Source: Pleurotus djamor
Taxonomy: Eukaryota; Basidiomycota; Agaricomycetes; Agaricales; Pleurotaceae
DNA length: 64,000 nucleotides
Assembly: GCA_029747585.1 (NCBI GenBank)
Contig: JAPEVF010000051.1
Location: 1-64,000 of the forward strand
Reading direction: 5' to 3'
Shown: positions 22,501-33,255 of the stretch, in pieces
Layout: each line of letters opens with the position of its first letter
Numbering within the stretch: the stretch's first letter is position 1
Notes under the pieces: model-generated
Databases searched by the model: none
What the model was told of the DNA's origin: nothing
The model's input: the letters and a program-made list of their open reading frames with translations, nothing else
Made by a program: the position numbers and the translations under genes

Positions 22501-23399
22501 TACAGTGTAGCGTCCAACGAAGGAAATAGAAGTTTCTTATTCTAATGATAGGTAGATACACATACGGTAGCATACGTTGGGCATACGTACGCGTGTGTTC
22601 GGCATGATTTCTGATCTTTCCTTTCCATCCTTCCTCGATGCACCACACATTGGAACTTCGAAGCTACTCGAACGCCAGCTCCCACACCAAACACACGTCT
22701 CAACGCAACTTCACACTTCTCCACGTTCGAAGGCCGCTTACGTCCAAGTGTAGGTATCGAGGTGATAGGAATGCATAATGGACCAATGCCATTTTTGAGC
22801 TTGAACAACCTAATAATACACGGAATTCGACTATGTAGTACTATAGTTGTTTAGAGAGATCGTAGAGGGAAAAAGAAGAAATAGGTAGAGAGGAGATGTA
22901 GTAGAAGGACAAGGACAAGAAACAAGCAGATATCAAAGATAACACCGTATAAACGACGAAGACGAAGGTGGTAGATATAAGATGATTGTCAGTTAGTCAG
23001 TTAAGTCACCAAGAGATCGAGGAAAATGGACATGGGAATGGAGATAGAGATAGAGGAAAATGGTCTAAACGGCTAAACGATATAAATGCGTTGGAGGCAA
23101 GAGGGGAGAGAGATAGAGAGATGATGGTATATGTACTAGTACGGACAGATGCAAGAAATAGGAATGGAATTTGAGGATGGGGAATTAATCGGAGGGAGGG
23201 ACCATAGGATGGGAGGATGAGATCATGTACAGATGACACTTGATGCGCAGCGTAAGATGTGTTGATACATGGGGTACATGAGAAAGATCGATTGGGAGTT
23301 CGGGATTGTGGGTGGAGTGGATAGCAAGAACGAGAGCGAGGAGTAGTGATGTGCGGAGATCGACCAAGAAATAAAAAGAATAAACATAACCAACGGCCT
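19518..23399. other. Long non-coding stretch of 3.9 kb
   Basis: No frame here has recognisable homology or a convincing exon chain. The part from about 21,200 to 22,100 is strongly pyrimidine-rich on the plus strand, with runs such as TCTCCCCCTTCCCTTAGG. It lies downstream of the Zn2Cys6 factor (minus strand) and upstream of the zinc-ribbon gene, so it may hold long untranslated regions, a non-coding transcript or distal regulatory DNA. A frame at 20637-20876 (79 codons) is the best coding candidate but is unsupported. Confidence 0.45.
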
Positions 23400-26300
23400 T
23401 CAGTAAAAGTCCGTCGCAAACTGCGCAACGGCAGCCATATCCTCGACATGGGAAAGAGCATGCGAAGCAGCAGTCGGCAGATACGTCACCGAGTCGATGT
23501 ACGCATGACTAGCACTAGTGTTGACCATGCCATGTTGCGAATGATGACTCGACGGTCGGTGTGTATAAGCAGCGCTCAACGACGCATCCACCAAGGATCC
23601 AGCCCCATTCCCGATAGGTCCACCGTTCATCGGCGCATTATATGTGAACTGCGAGTCGACATCAGTGGTCGAGACGGTGTAGAACCCTTCCTCAGCGGTG
23701 AGTCCGTCCGTCTTATACGACTGCATCCCGTTGTTCGTCGGTAGGCGAGCAGTAAACACCGGTGAGTCCCCACTGAACCCTGTACTCGTACTCGTGGTGG
23801 CAGAGGTACCTGTCCCAGGTGGGCTATACGAAGGCCAACCCAAGGACGCACTCCCGTCGGTACTGCACGCCGTATTCGGGGCACTCTCAGCGTAGGTGCG
23901 AGACGAGAGGTTGATGCTCAACGGTGGTCGGGTAGACCTATCATTGATGGACGAAAGTGGGAGCCCAGCATGAGGATTGGAATGCCCCATGGCTTTGGGA
24001 TATCCATACGACGGAATGGGGCAATGGCGCTGAGCTTGCTGATCCTGGAGATACCGAAGGGGACTCTGATCATGATGCGAGGTGGCGTACTCAGAACCAG
24101 GCGCTATACGAGTGTTCCTGCGGCGATTCTCCCAAATAAGCTTGATGGAATCGATGCGATCCTCGCTCTTTGCATACGCCCAGCGCATCTCCGACAAGGC
24201 ACGGATGCAAAGGCGGACATTGTCTTCCTCGACATTGGTGGGGAGCCCGTCGATATCCTCCTGCTTGAATGAACGGTCATCGGAGTAGGTCGGTAGGTCG
24301 GTCTCACCGCCGGCTGCAAGGATGCCGGCAAAGAAGACCCCGTCTTTGACCAGGCCAGTGTCCCACTTGAACAGCGCGACACCTTCCGGATCCCTCGACC
24401 CGCGGTCAAGATGGTGTCTGATGAGGGAGATGACGGAAGGGAGGAGGCGGGCACAGTGATGAAGAGCAATCCCATGCAGACCTTGTATCGACGAGTACGA
24501 GGCGGTAGAAGACGAGTGTTCCGAGCCAGGTTGTGGGGAATTCGAAGAATACATTGGCGGCGAGCTAGCTTTGCTTAGTCGTTGTTTAAGGGTCTCCCGA
24601 ATAATATTATCTACGGGGCGAAGGAATTCCATCAGGACGGAGAACAAAAAAAAACACGGGTCAACGGAATGGAACGTACGACACTCGAAAATGAAGATCT
24701 AAAACCAACAAAGAAGCAGAAGCGGGAAGGGAAGAGAGAAAAACAATGAATCAGCATCGGTCATTATTCTAGGATGAAGTAATGGAGAGGAACGTACCTG
24801 CCATGCACTAGCGAAACGGTCCAAGTCTATCCCATCCTCGGCGAGGTTCGAGGAAATCGAGCGGCGTACTGCCTCAAATTCGTCCCAGCACTTACTGAGG
24901 CCATCCCAGATGTCTTTCATGCCGGCAGCATCTAAATCTGCGCCAGCCTCCTGACGTCTAACTGCCTTGGCACCCGTTAGCACGGTATGTACCTTTCGGC
25001 AGACAGAGCTTAGACGTAAGGGGAGGGAAAATACATCATTGGAGTTCCAGAAGGGGGATGAAGTCGATCGTCGTTGATGTGAGGGGGATAGAGGGAGGGG
25101 GAAGCTGTCTGTTGGTGTCGCGAAGGATGGAGAGCCTCGGTCAGTGTAGCCCGAAGACTGGAGCGACTGCTGGAGAGCGGCAAGATCGTCAGAGTCCCTG
25201 AGAGAATGGGGGGAAGNAAAGAGATTAATCACAGGAAACTGCGGATTTTAAAAGAGAGATGATACTTACAGCGTGAGGCGACCCCCTCGGAGGCCCCCAG
25301 CTATACCCTCTTGGAGGTGTGCGTAACAATAGACACGCATCCGGACCAATGCATCGTCTGGCACATGTGAGAAAGGCGAGGGTCCTGATGAAGATGGAAG
25401 TGACCACAAGGCGTGACTCTGGGCAAGAGCTGCTTCATACATCATCAGCCTATCAAGGTGATGGTACTCTGTTTGGATAAATTCGTTAGAAATTTGCAAC
25501 TCACGCGAAGATTTGACGGAGATTTGGGGGGAGAAGGGTAAAAAAATGACGAACCTTCCATCAATGGTAAAATTAGAAGCAAAATGCGGACACCATCCCA
25601 CGTCGGGTGGCGCATCACAGAATGCAGGTCGATGAACTCGAGCACTTCGCGAAGCATTAGATCAGTGTGTTCTCTACGTTCGTTGCGTTGTTGGTCGAAG
25701 CCTCCCTTGAGACATTGAGAACGTTCACGATCTGGGGGGATGTTGACAGTCGCTCTGCGTGTGTTTCGGGGGGAAGAGGAAGAAGTAGTGTCGAAATCTG
25801 GGACGGAAGAGAGGGGGAATTCGAAAGTAGAAGATTCCTCGACGCCACGTTCATTGATTCCATATGAATAGGCCCAAACAACTAGGAGCATGGCCAGGAT
25901 TTGGCCTTCGGGACTAAGAATCTGGGAACCTTTTGTATGGTTAAAGAAGCGAGCGGGGAATTCGTTTGAGTCAAATATGGGACCTTTGATGATCTCACGT
26001 TAGATAGGCAATGTGGGTTGGCATGGATCTACTCACGTTGAGTGCTGAACCACTGCCAGAAAGGTGATGTGAAGAATTCGGGTTGGAGAGCTGGGATGAT
26101 GCGTTGACGAGACTGAGAGCCCAATGTCGATGAACCTTCTCCATGATCAGGATCTGTGACCTTGCCATAAATGCGTCTTTGGAAGTAAAAAAACGCGGAA
26201 GTCAGGGGGGACCCTTCGAGGGTTCAAATTGAGATACGCACTCGACTTGTTGCAACCTCCTTCCTCGTCTAAGAAGTTTTACCGCCTTGACATCAGCAAA

Positions 26301-26663
26301 CTCGTCACTGTTTGTCATACAGGGTTAGATGAGCATTGTACGTGGCTGTGAAGACTGATGTAGGCACATACACGCATTTAAGACCGCGTTCTCTGCAATT
26401 CGAGCACGACGGGTCAGGACCAGCCTGGTCGATAGAAAGATCCTTCAAGTCGCATCTGACTCTGTGGAAATGGGCAGAGAGATGTGAGTGTGAGAAGGGG
26501 GATGGTGGTGGTACGAGGAAGAGAGGGATGGGCACCTTCGCATGCGGCAAGCGCCACAGGCTGAGAACTGCTGACGCGAGGACTTTGGTTGTCCGGAGGG
26601 GCGACGGGGATAGGGCGAGGCGGCTGAGCGCGTTGATGAGGAAGGAGGACCGCGAGGAGACAT
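23400..26663 (-). CDS. Zn(II)2Cys6 fungal transcription factor
   Basis: Sequence-specific nuclear regulator with an N-terminal binuclear zinc cluster and a fungal-specific regulatory domain. The start at 26663 gives MSPRGPPSSSTRSAAS with a basic Ser/Pro-rich leader. The cluster is CGACRMRR, spliced to VRCDLKDLSI and SCSNCRERGLKC; six cysteines have spacing 2-6-15-2-6. The next exon is basic (DEFADVKAVKLLRRGRRLQQVE). The middle has PALQPEFFTSPFWQWFSTQ, GQILAMLLVVWAYSYGI and HSVMRHPTWDGVRILLLILP, typical of a basidiomycete C6-factor group. Later exons are DRLMMYEAALAQSHALW and FEAVRRSISSNLAEDGI. The last exon (23400-24647) is Ser/Thr/Gly-rich and probably an activation domain. About eight introns. 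Target genes cannot be inferred. One N lies at 25217 in or near an intron. Confidence 0.88.
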
Positions 26664-27657
26664 TTTGTTGTGGACAGGCTGAGAAGGAGTGAGGGAGGGT
26701 GGCGGGGAGACATGGCAAGGTTAAAGGTGGATTTATATATAACTGCATTAAAATTACGATAATGGCCCTCGCACACAATATTGGCCGCAAAGTGGGCGAC
26801 CTAACCGGATCTGAGGGAAAGAACTCGACCAGATCTGCGATTCCAGCATCTTTGTTTGGGTAAATCCGTTATTTTCCTATTTATTATTATTTATTATTTT
26901 TTCATTAAGGAGATTCCATCGTGCCTTCCCGTTATGGTATATCCCTCCCGGACCGCCTCCGCGACACATTCCCCCCAAACTTTGTCACCCTCTCCGTGAC
27001 TGAGCCTCCGAGGCCGACGCCCTCCCGCCGGTGTCTGGCTTCGTCTGATGTCCTCTGGGTGTGACTGGCAAGGCGGGAAAATATAATTATGTGATAATAT
27101 GATAGATTAAAACGCAATAAACAAACGAAGAATTGCACCCGTGCACATATGCTTTGACGTCAACGAGCTCAACTCTAGCTTCCCTGAACGTGGCCATCCG
27201 AGGGCAAGATCTCGCCTCCAAACCTAATCGAGGCATTTCCCAGCCCAAACATTAGTTTCCGCATCCTCGGCAAACACCAGCACCTCTCCCTCGTATTTTA
27301 TCTTTGTCTCACTCGTTCACCTCTCTCCACACAGCCTCATGGAAGAATCCTTCCTCCGATCCCTTCCTCCCCTCCTCATTGGCCCATCCCCCACCCAATC
27401 CGCTTGAATGCCGACGCTTGTCCCATTGGTCGTAATTGTCCAGCGAATCCCCTTCGTCCTTATGCTATTCTTATGTTTTTCTCTCTGTGCGCTTTGGCGC
27501 CCACCTGCCCTGCTGTAATTACTTCCTTATTTCGACCATTATAGCTTGCGATTCTCTCACTGCTCCCGGAACACACACAACATACGACATACATCAAATG
27601 CAAAAAGTGACGAACAAGATGATCACATACATACGCCTAACACTAACAAATCTCAAG
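26664..27657. other. Promoter region of the Zn2Cys6 gene / 3' flank of NOP16
   Basis: About 1 kb without coding signal. An A/T-rich block at 26874-26907 contains ATTATTATTTATTATT. The segment from 26930 to 27120 has a 68-codon minus-strand frame with no recognisable product. Confidence 0.4.
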
Positions 27658-30112
27658 TCAACTTCCCACCACCAAACCACATCGAATCAGACTTTTCCTC
27701 AGCTGCCCGGCTGTTCTTTGCTCACTATTGAGCTTGCGATCCCGGGCCATCTTATCCACATCTTGGCCATACTTTGCCACCAGCCGTTTCATATACGCAA
27801 CCTCACCCGCCGATGCGTGTCTCGGTCCGACCCCGCTTAGAGTGGCCGACACGGTAGTCTTCCCGCCCTTAGCACTCGAAGCGATCCGTTCTAGGGCTGT
27901 TTGGAAAAGAAACACACAAAAAAGGTTAGAAATAGGAATAGCAATAGTTGATCATCAGCCACGTAAACTCTGAGCAAAAGAAATGGGGGAAGAAGGTAGT
28001 CAAATGGAAACGGAATGAGCTGAGGAATCAGGCCTATGCCTGACGGAAAAGGAAGAGCATAGGGTGTTCAAAATAAGAATAAAGATTGATTTCATGATAG
28101 GTTGCTCTTGACCGGAAGGTTAAGGTGAGAAGAAACGGAGACGAGATGATCATAGAAAAATCATTGCGGTGTGGCATCTGTCTGTATCTGCCTTCTCCAT
28201 CGTTCAGAATACATCAACAACACAGACGTAAACCTAATCCTCGAGGGAAAATGAAAACGAAAGATCGAGCGCGAACGGACACCTTCGACGCAGCGTCATC
28301 AATCATTGATCACCGAACACACCACCCCAGTGGTTTGTTAGAAGGAACAAGATACCCTGCGTGTGTATCTCACTTCGACTCTCTGGGGATAAACCAAAAA
28401 TCCCATCCCATACCTCCCGAGCATATGGTAACTCCAGGAAAAGGAAGTAAACCTCCCCGAAGAAAGAAAGAAGTGAAGAATAGAAAAGAGTAAATGAAAA
28501 GATAAAAATAAAAACGACAAACTTCAAGAAAACAAACAAACTCACCGCCAACGACACCGGGCGCGCTACCTTCAAGACGTCCGTCCATTCCCTCTATCCA
28601 CTTCGCTTTCGTATCTTCATCCACTTGCGGCTCCAAATCTTCCATCGTAACATCTCCATCGCCCTTAGTCTCCTCATCAGGACCATGTTCCCCTTCATCC
28701 ACCGCCAACTCAACGCGCACTATCCTACCCTCTTCATCGCGTATTATTCGGCCATGGCCTTTTGGGATTACAGCATTTTTCTCCGTATTAACTGTCGTTG
28801 TCGTTGAGGGCCCTGCGACGACGCTGCTCGGAGCCGTAGAAGGCGCCGTGGTTATAGTGGCATTCGTAGTGGGATTGCTTGAGGAGGAGGAAGCGGAGGT
28901 GTTGGTGATAGCAGTCTTGGAGGAGGACTCGCTGAGTTCGACGCCGCCTGAGAGGAGAGGGTCGAGTGAATGCACTAAGCCGAGAGCCGCATAACTGTCC
29001 AAAGAGTAGTTTCCAGAACGTCAGTATACGGTATTATCATCGTCGATCATGATCACAATAACGACATCCGATTCGAGACCCCAAACCCCAGGGACTAACG
29101 GAGACGGAAGTAAAAAGTAATATAAAGGGAAACACCGTCTCGGGGAAGGAAAAGGAAAGACGAGTCATACATAGAAAGCGAAAGACGAGAGATTCACGAT
29201 GATGTTGAAAGTGAAAGACATGTCGACAGGATAAGACAGACAGAATCATCCCCGTCCAAACGGGAGAACGGGGATAAGCTATCCTATCATTGTTCAAGTC
29301 CCGTTTTTTGCATCCGTTGAGAGTGGGAGCCGGGATACGCGCGAGGAGCGAGCGGGATGGGTAGTCATGAGAGAGGTATTTCATGCGAATAGCGCTCGAA
29401 CGTCGATCATGGAAGAGCCGTATAGTACGATAGCCCATGATGCATGACCCATAAACATGAATACGTTTTTGGGAACTGACAACAAAAACAAAGCAAAAGG
29501 CGAAGGAAGCGGAAGGGTAGAAGAAAAGGAAAAGGGAAGGAAGAAGAGAGACAGCTGAGCTTTGCCTAGAAAGAGCAGCGAGCGGAGTGGAAAGGGATGG
29601 ACTACGGGTACAGATATGGTATGAGCATGGTTGATAAGATTTTACTCACTTTTGCCGAACAGTCTTCCGTTTGTCCCAGGCATCCTGTAGTACCTTCGGA
29701 CCGCGAATGGCTAGGTTCGTAGATCATCCATGGGCGGGGTTGCGGGGTTGGATATTCGAGATTCGAGCGTGTGGGTTGTCATCAACGTTGATACGTATAG
29801 ACACCAGAAGAACAGTTGGACGATGCGCGGCGCATTATTGTTAGACGCGATTCCAAGGCAGCCGGATAAGAGACACATAGGGATTCAGGATGTCAAAAAA
29901 GGATAGAATGCATGTCAGCAAACAATCACTGTTTACGCTCATCCCTCTCCCCCTACGTACGTATAGATATACGTAGGAAAGGAAAAGGGACTTAAGTGCA
30001 ACGATGATGACTTACGAGGTGTTTTCTTGAGAATCTTTTTCGCCCGTCGAGAGTGGCTGACAGGACGATGACTCGACGAACGAGCTTTTCTGCGTTGTCG
30101 TGGATTGGCCAT
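27658..30112 (-). CDS. NOP16: Nucleolar protein 16 (60S ribosome biogenesis)
   Basis: Assembly factor for the large ribosomal subunit in the nucleolus. Exon 1 from 30112 reads MANPRQRRKARSSSHRPVSH and SRRAKKILKKTP, the highly conserved basic N-terminus. It is followed by AIRGPKVLQDAWDKRKTVRQ and, after another intron, NYAALGLVHSLDPLLSGGVE. The middle exon is Ser/Thr/Asn-rich low complexity, then GHGRIIRDEEGRIVRVEL and an acidic stretch ending MEDLEPQVDED. The last exon has YMKRLVAKYGQDVDKMARDR and NSEQRTAGQLRKSLIRCG, the conserved C-terminus. The introns are unusually long for this window: about 0.3, 0.65 and 0.65 kb. The protein may localise by its basic termini. Its 5' end faces QCR10 across about 590 bp. 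Confidence 0.93.
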
Positions 30113-30705
30113 AGTACGCTGATCACCTCGTGCTAGTACTTTTCAAATATCGTTTCAAGGCAAAAGAGCGCTTGTATCGGACAGGGCTACGAGTATCAGA
30201 CAGGACACCAGGCTAACTTGAACGGCTGAGTAAAATCCAAAAGGCTATCGGAAATTTGTGTTGGAAGATAGCCCAGAAACTGCGGTGCACAATGCAGTGT
30301 GGCGTGTGGTGCAAGATTAGGGTGTATGTGTGGGGAGGGAGCGTAAACGGGGGCTTTTTTGAGTTTGATTGAATTACGGGGAAGCTTGCTAGAAGCAGAT
30401 CCCTGGCGTACTAGTGAGCTTGCAGTGCGTGTGTGGCGTATTGTTTTGCGTAACAGAGATGTGCTGCGCGTGAACTCACTCGATGTCCAACGTTTTTTGC
30501 AGGGCCACTGCAGTCGAGAAGTCCGAAAAGTCTTGACGGTTGGCGCGGTCAAGGGAGACGATCGTTGGGCTTCTTGCCGAGAGTCACGTGCCATCCCGTC
30601 CGCTTTCGGCGCAGGACGGCGTTTGGCTCTCGCACCGCTCACTCCCGACGACCAACTCTTGCTCAAAGTTCATCGTCTCCACAACAACATTTATCACTCA
30701 TAGAC
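30113..30705. promoter_or_regulatory. Divergent promoter region NOP16 / QCR10
   Basis: Between two head-to-head housekeeping genes. A minus-strand frame (30196-30666, 156 codons, Arg/Ser-rich) spans it but has no recognisable homology and would fill the promoters of both genes, so I treat it as chance. Confidence 0.5.
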
Positions 30706-31149
30706 ATGGCCCGCCTTGCCTTCGCTCACACTTCGCCTCAGGCTACTGTGCTCAATGTTCGTCGCCGTATCTCTCGCCTCTTGACAACCACCTGAAAACA
30801 AGGTCCTGCTATGTTCTTTACAGGCAACGAAACGATGGGTACCAAGCTTGGGCATCTGGGGTGCTGGAATAGGCTCTGCTGCGCTCTTGGTGTGTCCAAT
30901 ATCATCACCTCAATTCCTCCGAAAACAACTTAAATTACTGTTCGCAGTTCCTCTCCGTGACACCTCTTGTCCAACGTGAAGTTTTGGTCAAAGTTCCTGT
31001 GGTGAGAGTAAATTTCACCTCGGTGTGCTGGGATATTTCAGATGTCTACACCAGCACTGCACTTCCATATGCTAACATGTCGTTTTCCTGCTGCGTAGCT
31101 GGGCTCATATTACGAAGACAAAACCCCCGCATCCGACAAGCCCTTTTAA
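30706..31149 (+). CDS. QCR10: Cytochrome bc1 complex subunit 10 (QCR10-like)
   Basis: Small single-span subunit of mitochondrial complex III, in the inner membrane, stabilising the Rieske protein. Four short exons splice to about 73 residues: MARLAFAHTSPQATVLN (30706-30756), ATKRWVPSLGIWGAGIGSAA plus LL, FLSVTPLVQREVLVKVPV, and LGSYYEDKTPASDKPF. The transmembrane helix is WGAGIGSAALLFLSV. The C-terminal motif GSYYEDKTPASDKPF matches fungal QCR10, where a similar YF/YY..TPxSDKPF end is conserved. No separate presequence is seen, as usual for this subunit. No longer reading frame covers it, since each exon is under 70 bases; the model rests on four phase-compatible junctions and conserved C-terminus. 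Confidence 0.85.
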
Positions 31150-31631
31150 GTCATTATATTGTTCCTCGGAACCTGGAACGCCTTATTCTTGGGGGATGGA
31201 AGTGGCGGTGGCTGTGGATGCAGCATGTGGAAGTGCTATCCGTGAAGACGTAGAAACTATAGCAATATCACATCTTAATTCCATACCTATCCATTTGCCC
31301 ATCATTTGCACTTCTCGTGTGTGTCGGGGTTGGCGCCAGTGTCTGTGCTTGCTGTTCCTATTTGACGACGGCCGATGTGTGTGTCCCTCAACTACGCATA
31401 ACTGTGATATACCTACTGTCATCATGATCACCCAAGTCACACTGTTCCGTTCTGTGTAAAGTTACATTAGAATGAAACTACGCGACATGTCTACAGGGTC
31501 TAGCACCACTGCACGCCTGAATCTAAATGAGGCTGTGAAAGACGGAAGTAGGTGCGATGCAAGCGTATGTACTATATTGGTCTGTTGCTCCCCCTCGAGT
31601 AACCCAGCACGGAGGTCTGCGTATATGCCGA
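31150..31631. other. Convergent intergenic region QCR10 / HAD gene
   Basis: Two genes end towards each other here. No coding signal is seen. Several short frames on both strands have no recognisable content. Confidence 0.5.
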
Positions 31632-33255
31632 TCAGAGTCTCCCCGTGGACGTGAGATCCAACCCGACGATACGTTCCAACTCTTGGACTGCATCAAGGGT
31701 CTTTCCGATTTGAACCTCTGTAAGAATGTGTACACCATCACCCCCAAAATGTCAATGTACATAAGATAAAGTAAGCGCATGAGATAACTGTGGTCGCTTG
31801 AAATAGCACAGCGAGGAACGACTTACGGATGGTGCGCATTCCTAGTTGTCTCGCGGACTTGAGGTTCCTGAAAAGGACGGGTGGAAGGTAATAAGGTCAG
31901 GTGGCTCTGAAGGCCAGGCTTACGTCGACTAAGAAGTTTTGACCATAATAGCTCACATGCCAATGTCATCGAGGAACACCACTTCCTCTGGCTTAATGCC
32001 ATTCCTCTTGCACGCAAGGAGAAAGAATTCAGGATCGGGTTTGCTACGTGAGATAAGATAGAAGAGTCCATAAGAACGGGGCTTCGGCCGCGAAATAATC
32101 AAGTGAAACGTACCGCATGCCGTGAACGCTGCTATCGATAAAGTCCTCGAAAAGTGCGCGTAGTTTGGGAGGGGCGACACCGCCCTTGTCCCAGCCGAGG
32201 AATGCCAGCTCCGATGGAGGGATAGGTTCGCCACTCTCACCCGTTCGGGAAAAGTTATTCGTCAAAGCAATAATACGATATTTCTTTGCGGCTAAATTTA
32301 CAGGTGCATATGGGAAATCAGCGCTCAATGAATCAGAAGAAAGCAATATGTTCGTGACAGCGAAGGGTTGAGAATGCGTGTGTGTAGGAAAACACCACCG
32401 ACACCACCACTTGTGACACGTCCACGCATGTAGTTACGGGCTCGAACAAATGAGATCGCCCTGAGAGATCGAGGAAAAGGGATGTACCTCGGAGTTTCTG
32501 GATTGCCAGGAGGAAGTGTTTGTCGAATTGACCACTTTCACGCATCATGCGACCGAATAACTATAGGAAAGAAGGTGGGGTTATGAGCTAATTGCAAAGA
32601 GCCACACAGACGCGTGGTCCCCAAGGAACGACGAACCTCTCTCCCATCAACCTTAATCTTCCCTGGTAATGGAGGACAGGCTGTAGAAGGATTGTAACCC
32701 CAATTAACACGCTCTGGGTCTCATGGACCGGGTGAAGGAACGGACTTACGGAGTCGATTGCGTTCACAGTAGGCTTGGTACCACCGATTGCCGTTTTCAG
32801 TGTCCGAAAGTTCCTTACCAAACTGCTCATAGAAGGGAAAGAGATGAATTTCACCCCGTTCGAAGCGTTGCCAAGCGCCAGTCGATCCATGACCGACACT
32901 ATACATGGACAAAGGTAGATAGGCGATAACAGGTACGAGGTGACCCGGTTGGAAGAAGTGCGGAGCTTTTGGTCAGCATACTATATCGGCGTAATGAAGA
33001 TAAAGAAGGGGCGTACGTACATGGAGCAATTGAGGTAGTTTGGTGGCAGGCCCAGGTGACGCTCATAGTCTGCAATTCCGATGAATGGACTGCGTAAAAC
33101 GACACCGCCAATCTGGCGCAAGGAAAGTTGAGGGGTATAGAGAGTCCGTGTTAGATACCAGGGTACAAAGTTAAAAATTTCGGCGAGAAGCCAGAACCTA
33201 CGTCAAAGATGATAGCCTTGAGTGTGGGCTGGGAGTCTGTGGTAATAGACGCCAT
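31632..33255 (-). CDS. HAD-superfamily hydrolase (soluble epoxide hydrolase N-domain-like)
   Basis: Probable phosphatase of the haloacid dehalogenase fold, closest in pattern to the N-terminal domain of soluble epoxide hydrolase and ACAD10. The start at 33255 gives MASITTDSQPTLKAIIFD, spliced to IGGVVLRSPFIGIADYERHL, so motif I is FDIGG with the nucleophile Asp and a Gly where many HADs have the second Asp. The cap region includes STGAWQRFERGEIHLFPFYE. Motif II is ALTNNF; motif III lysine is in KPDPEFFLLACKRNGI; motif IV is VVFLDDIGMN, followed by LKSARQLGMRTI. The C-terminal exon is VQIGKTLDAVQELERIVGLD to the stop at 31632. About seven introns. Loss of the second motif I Asp is common in this subgroup and does not by itself imply inactivity. 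Substrate unknown. Confidence 0.85.

Noticed and set aside
30196..30666. 156-codon Arg/Ser-rich minus-strand frame between NOP16 and QCR10
   Set aside because: No homology, no supporting splice sites, and it would fill the shared promoter region.
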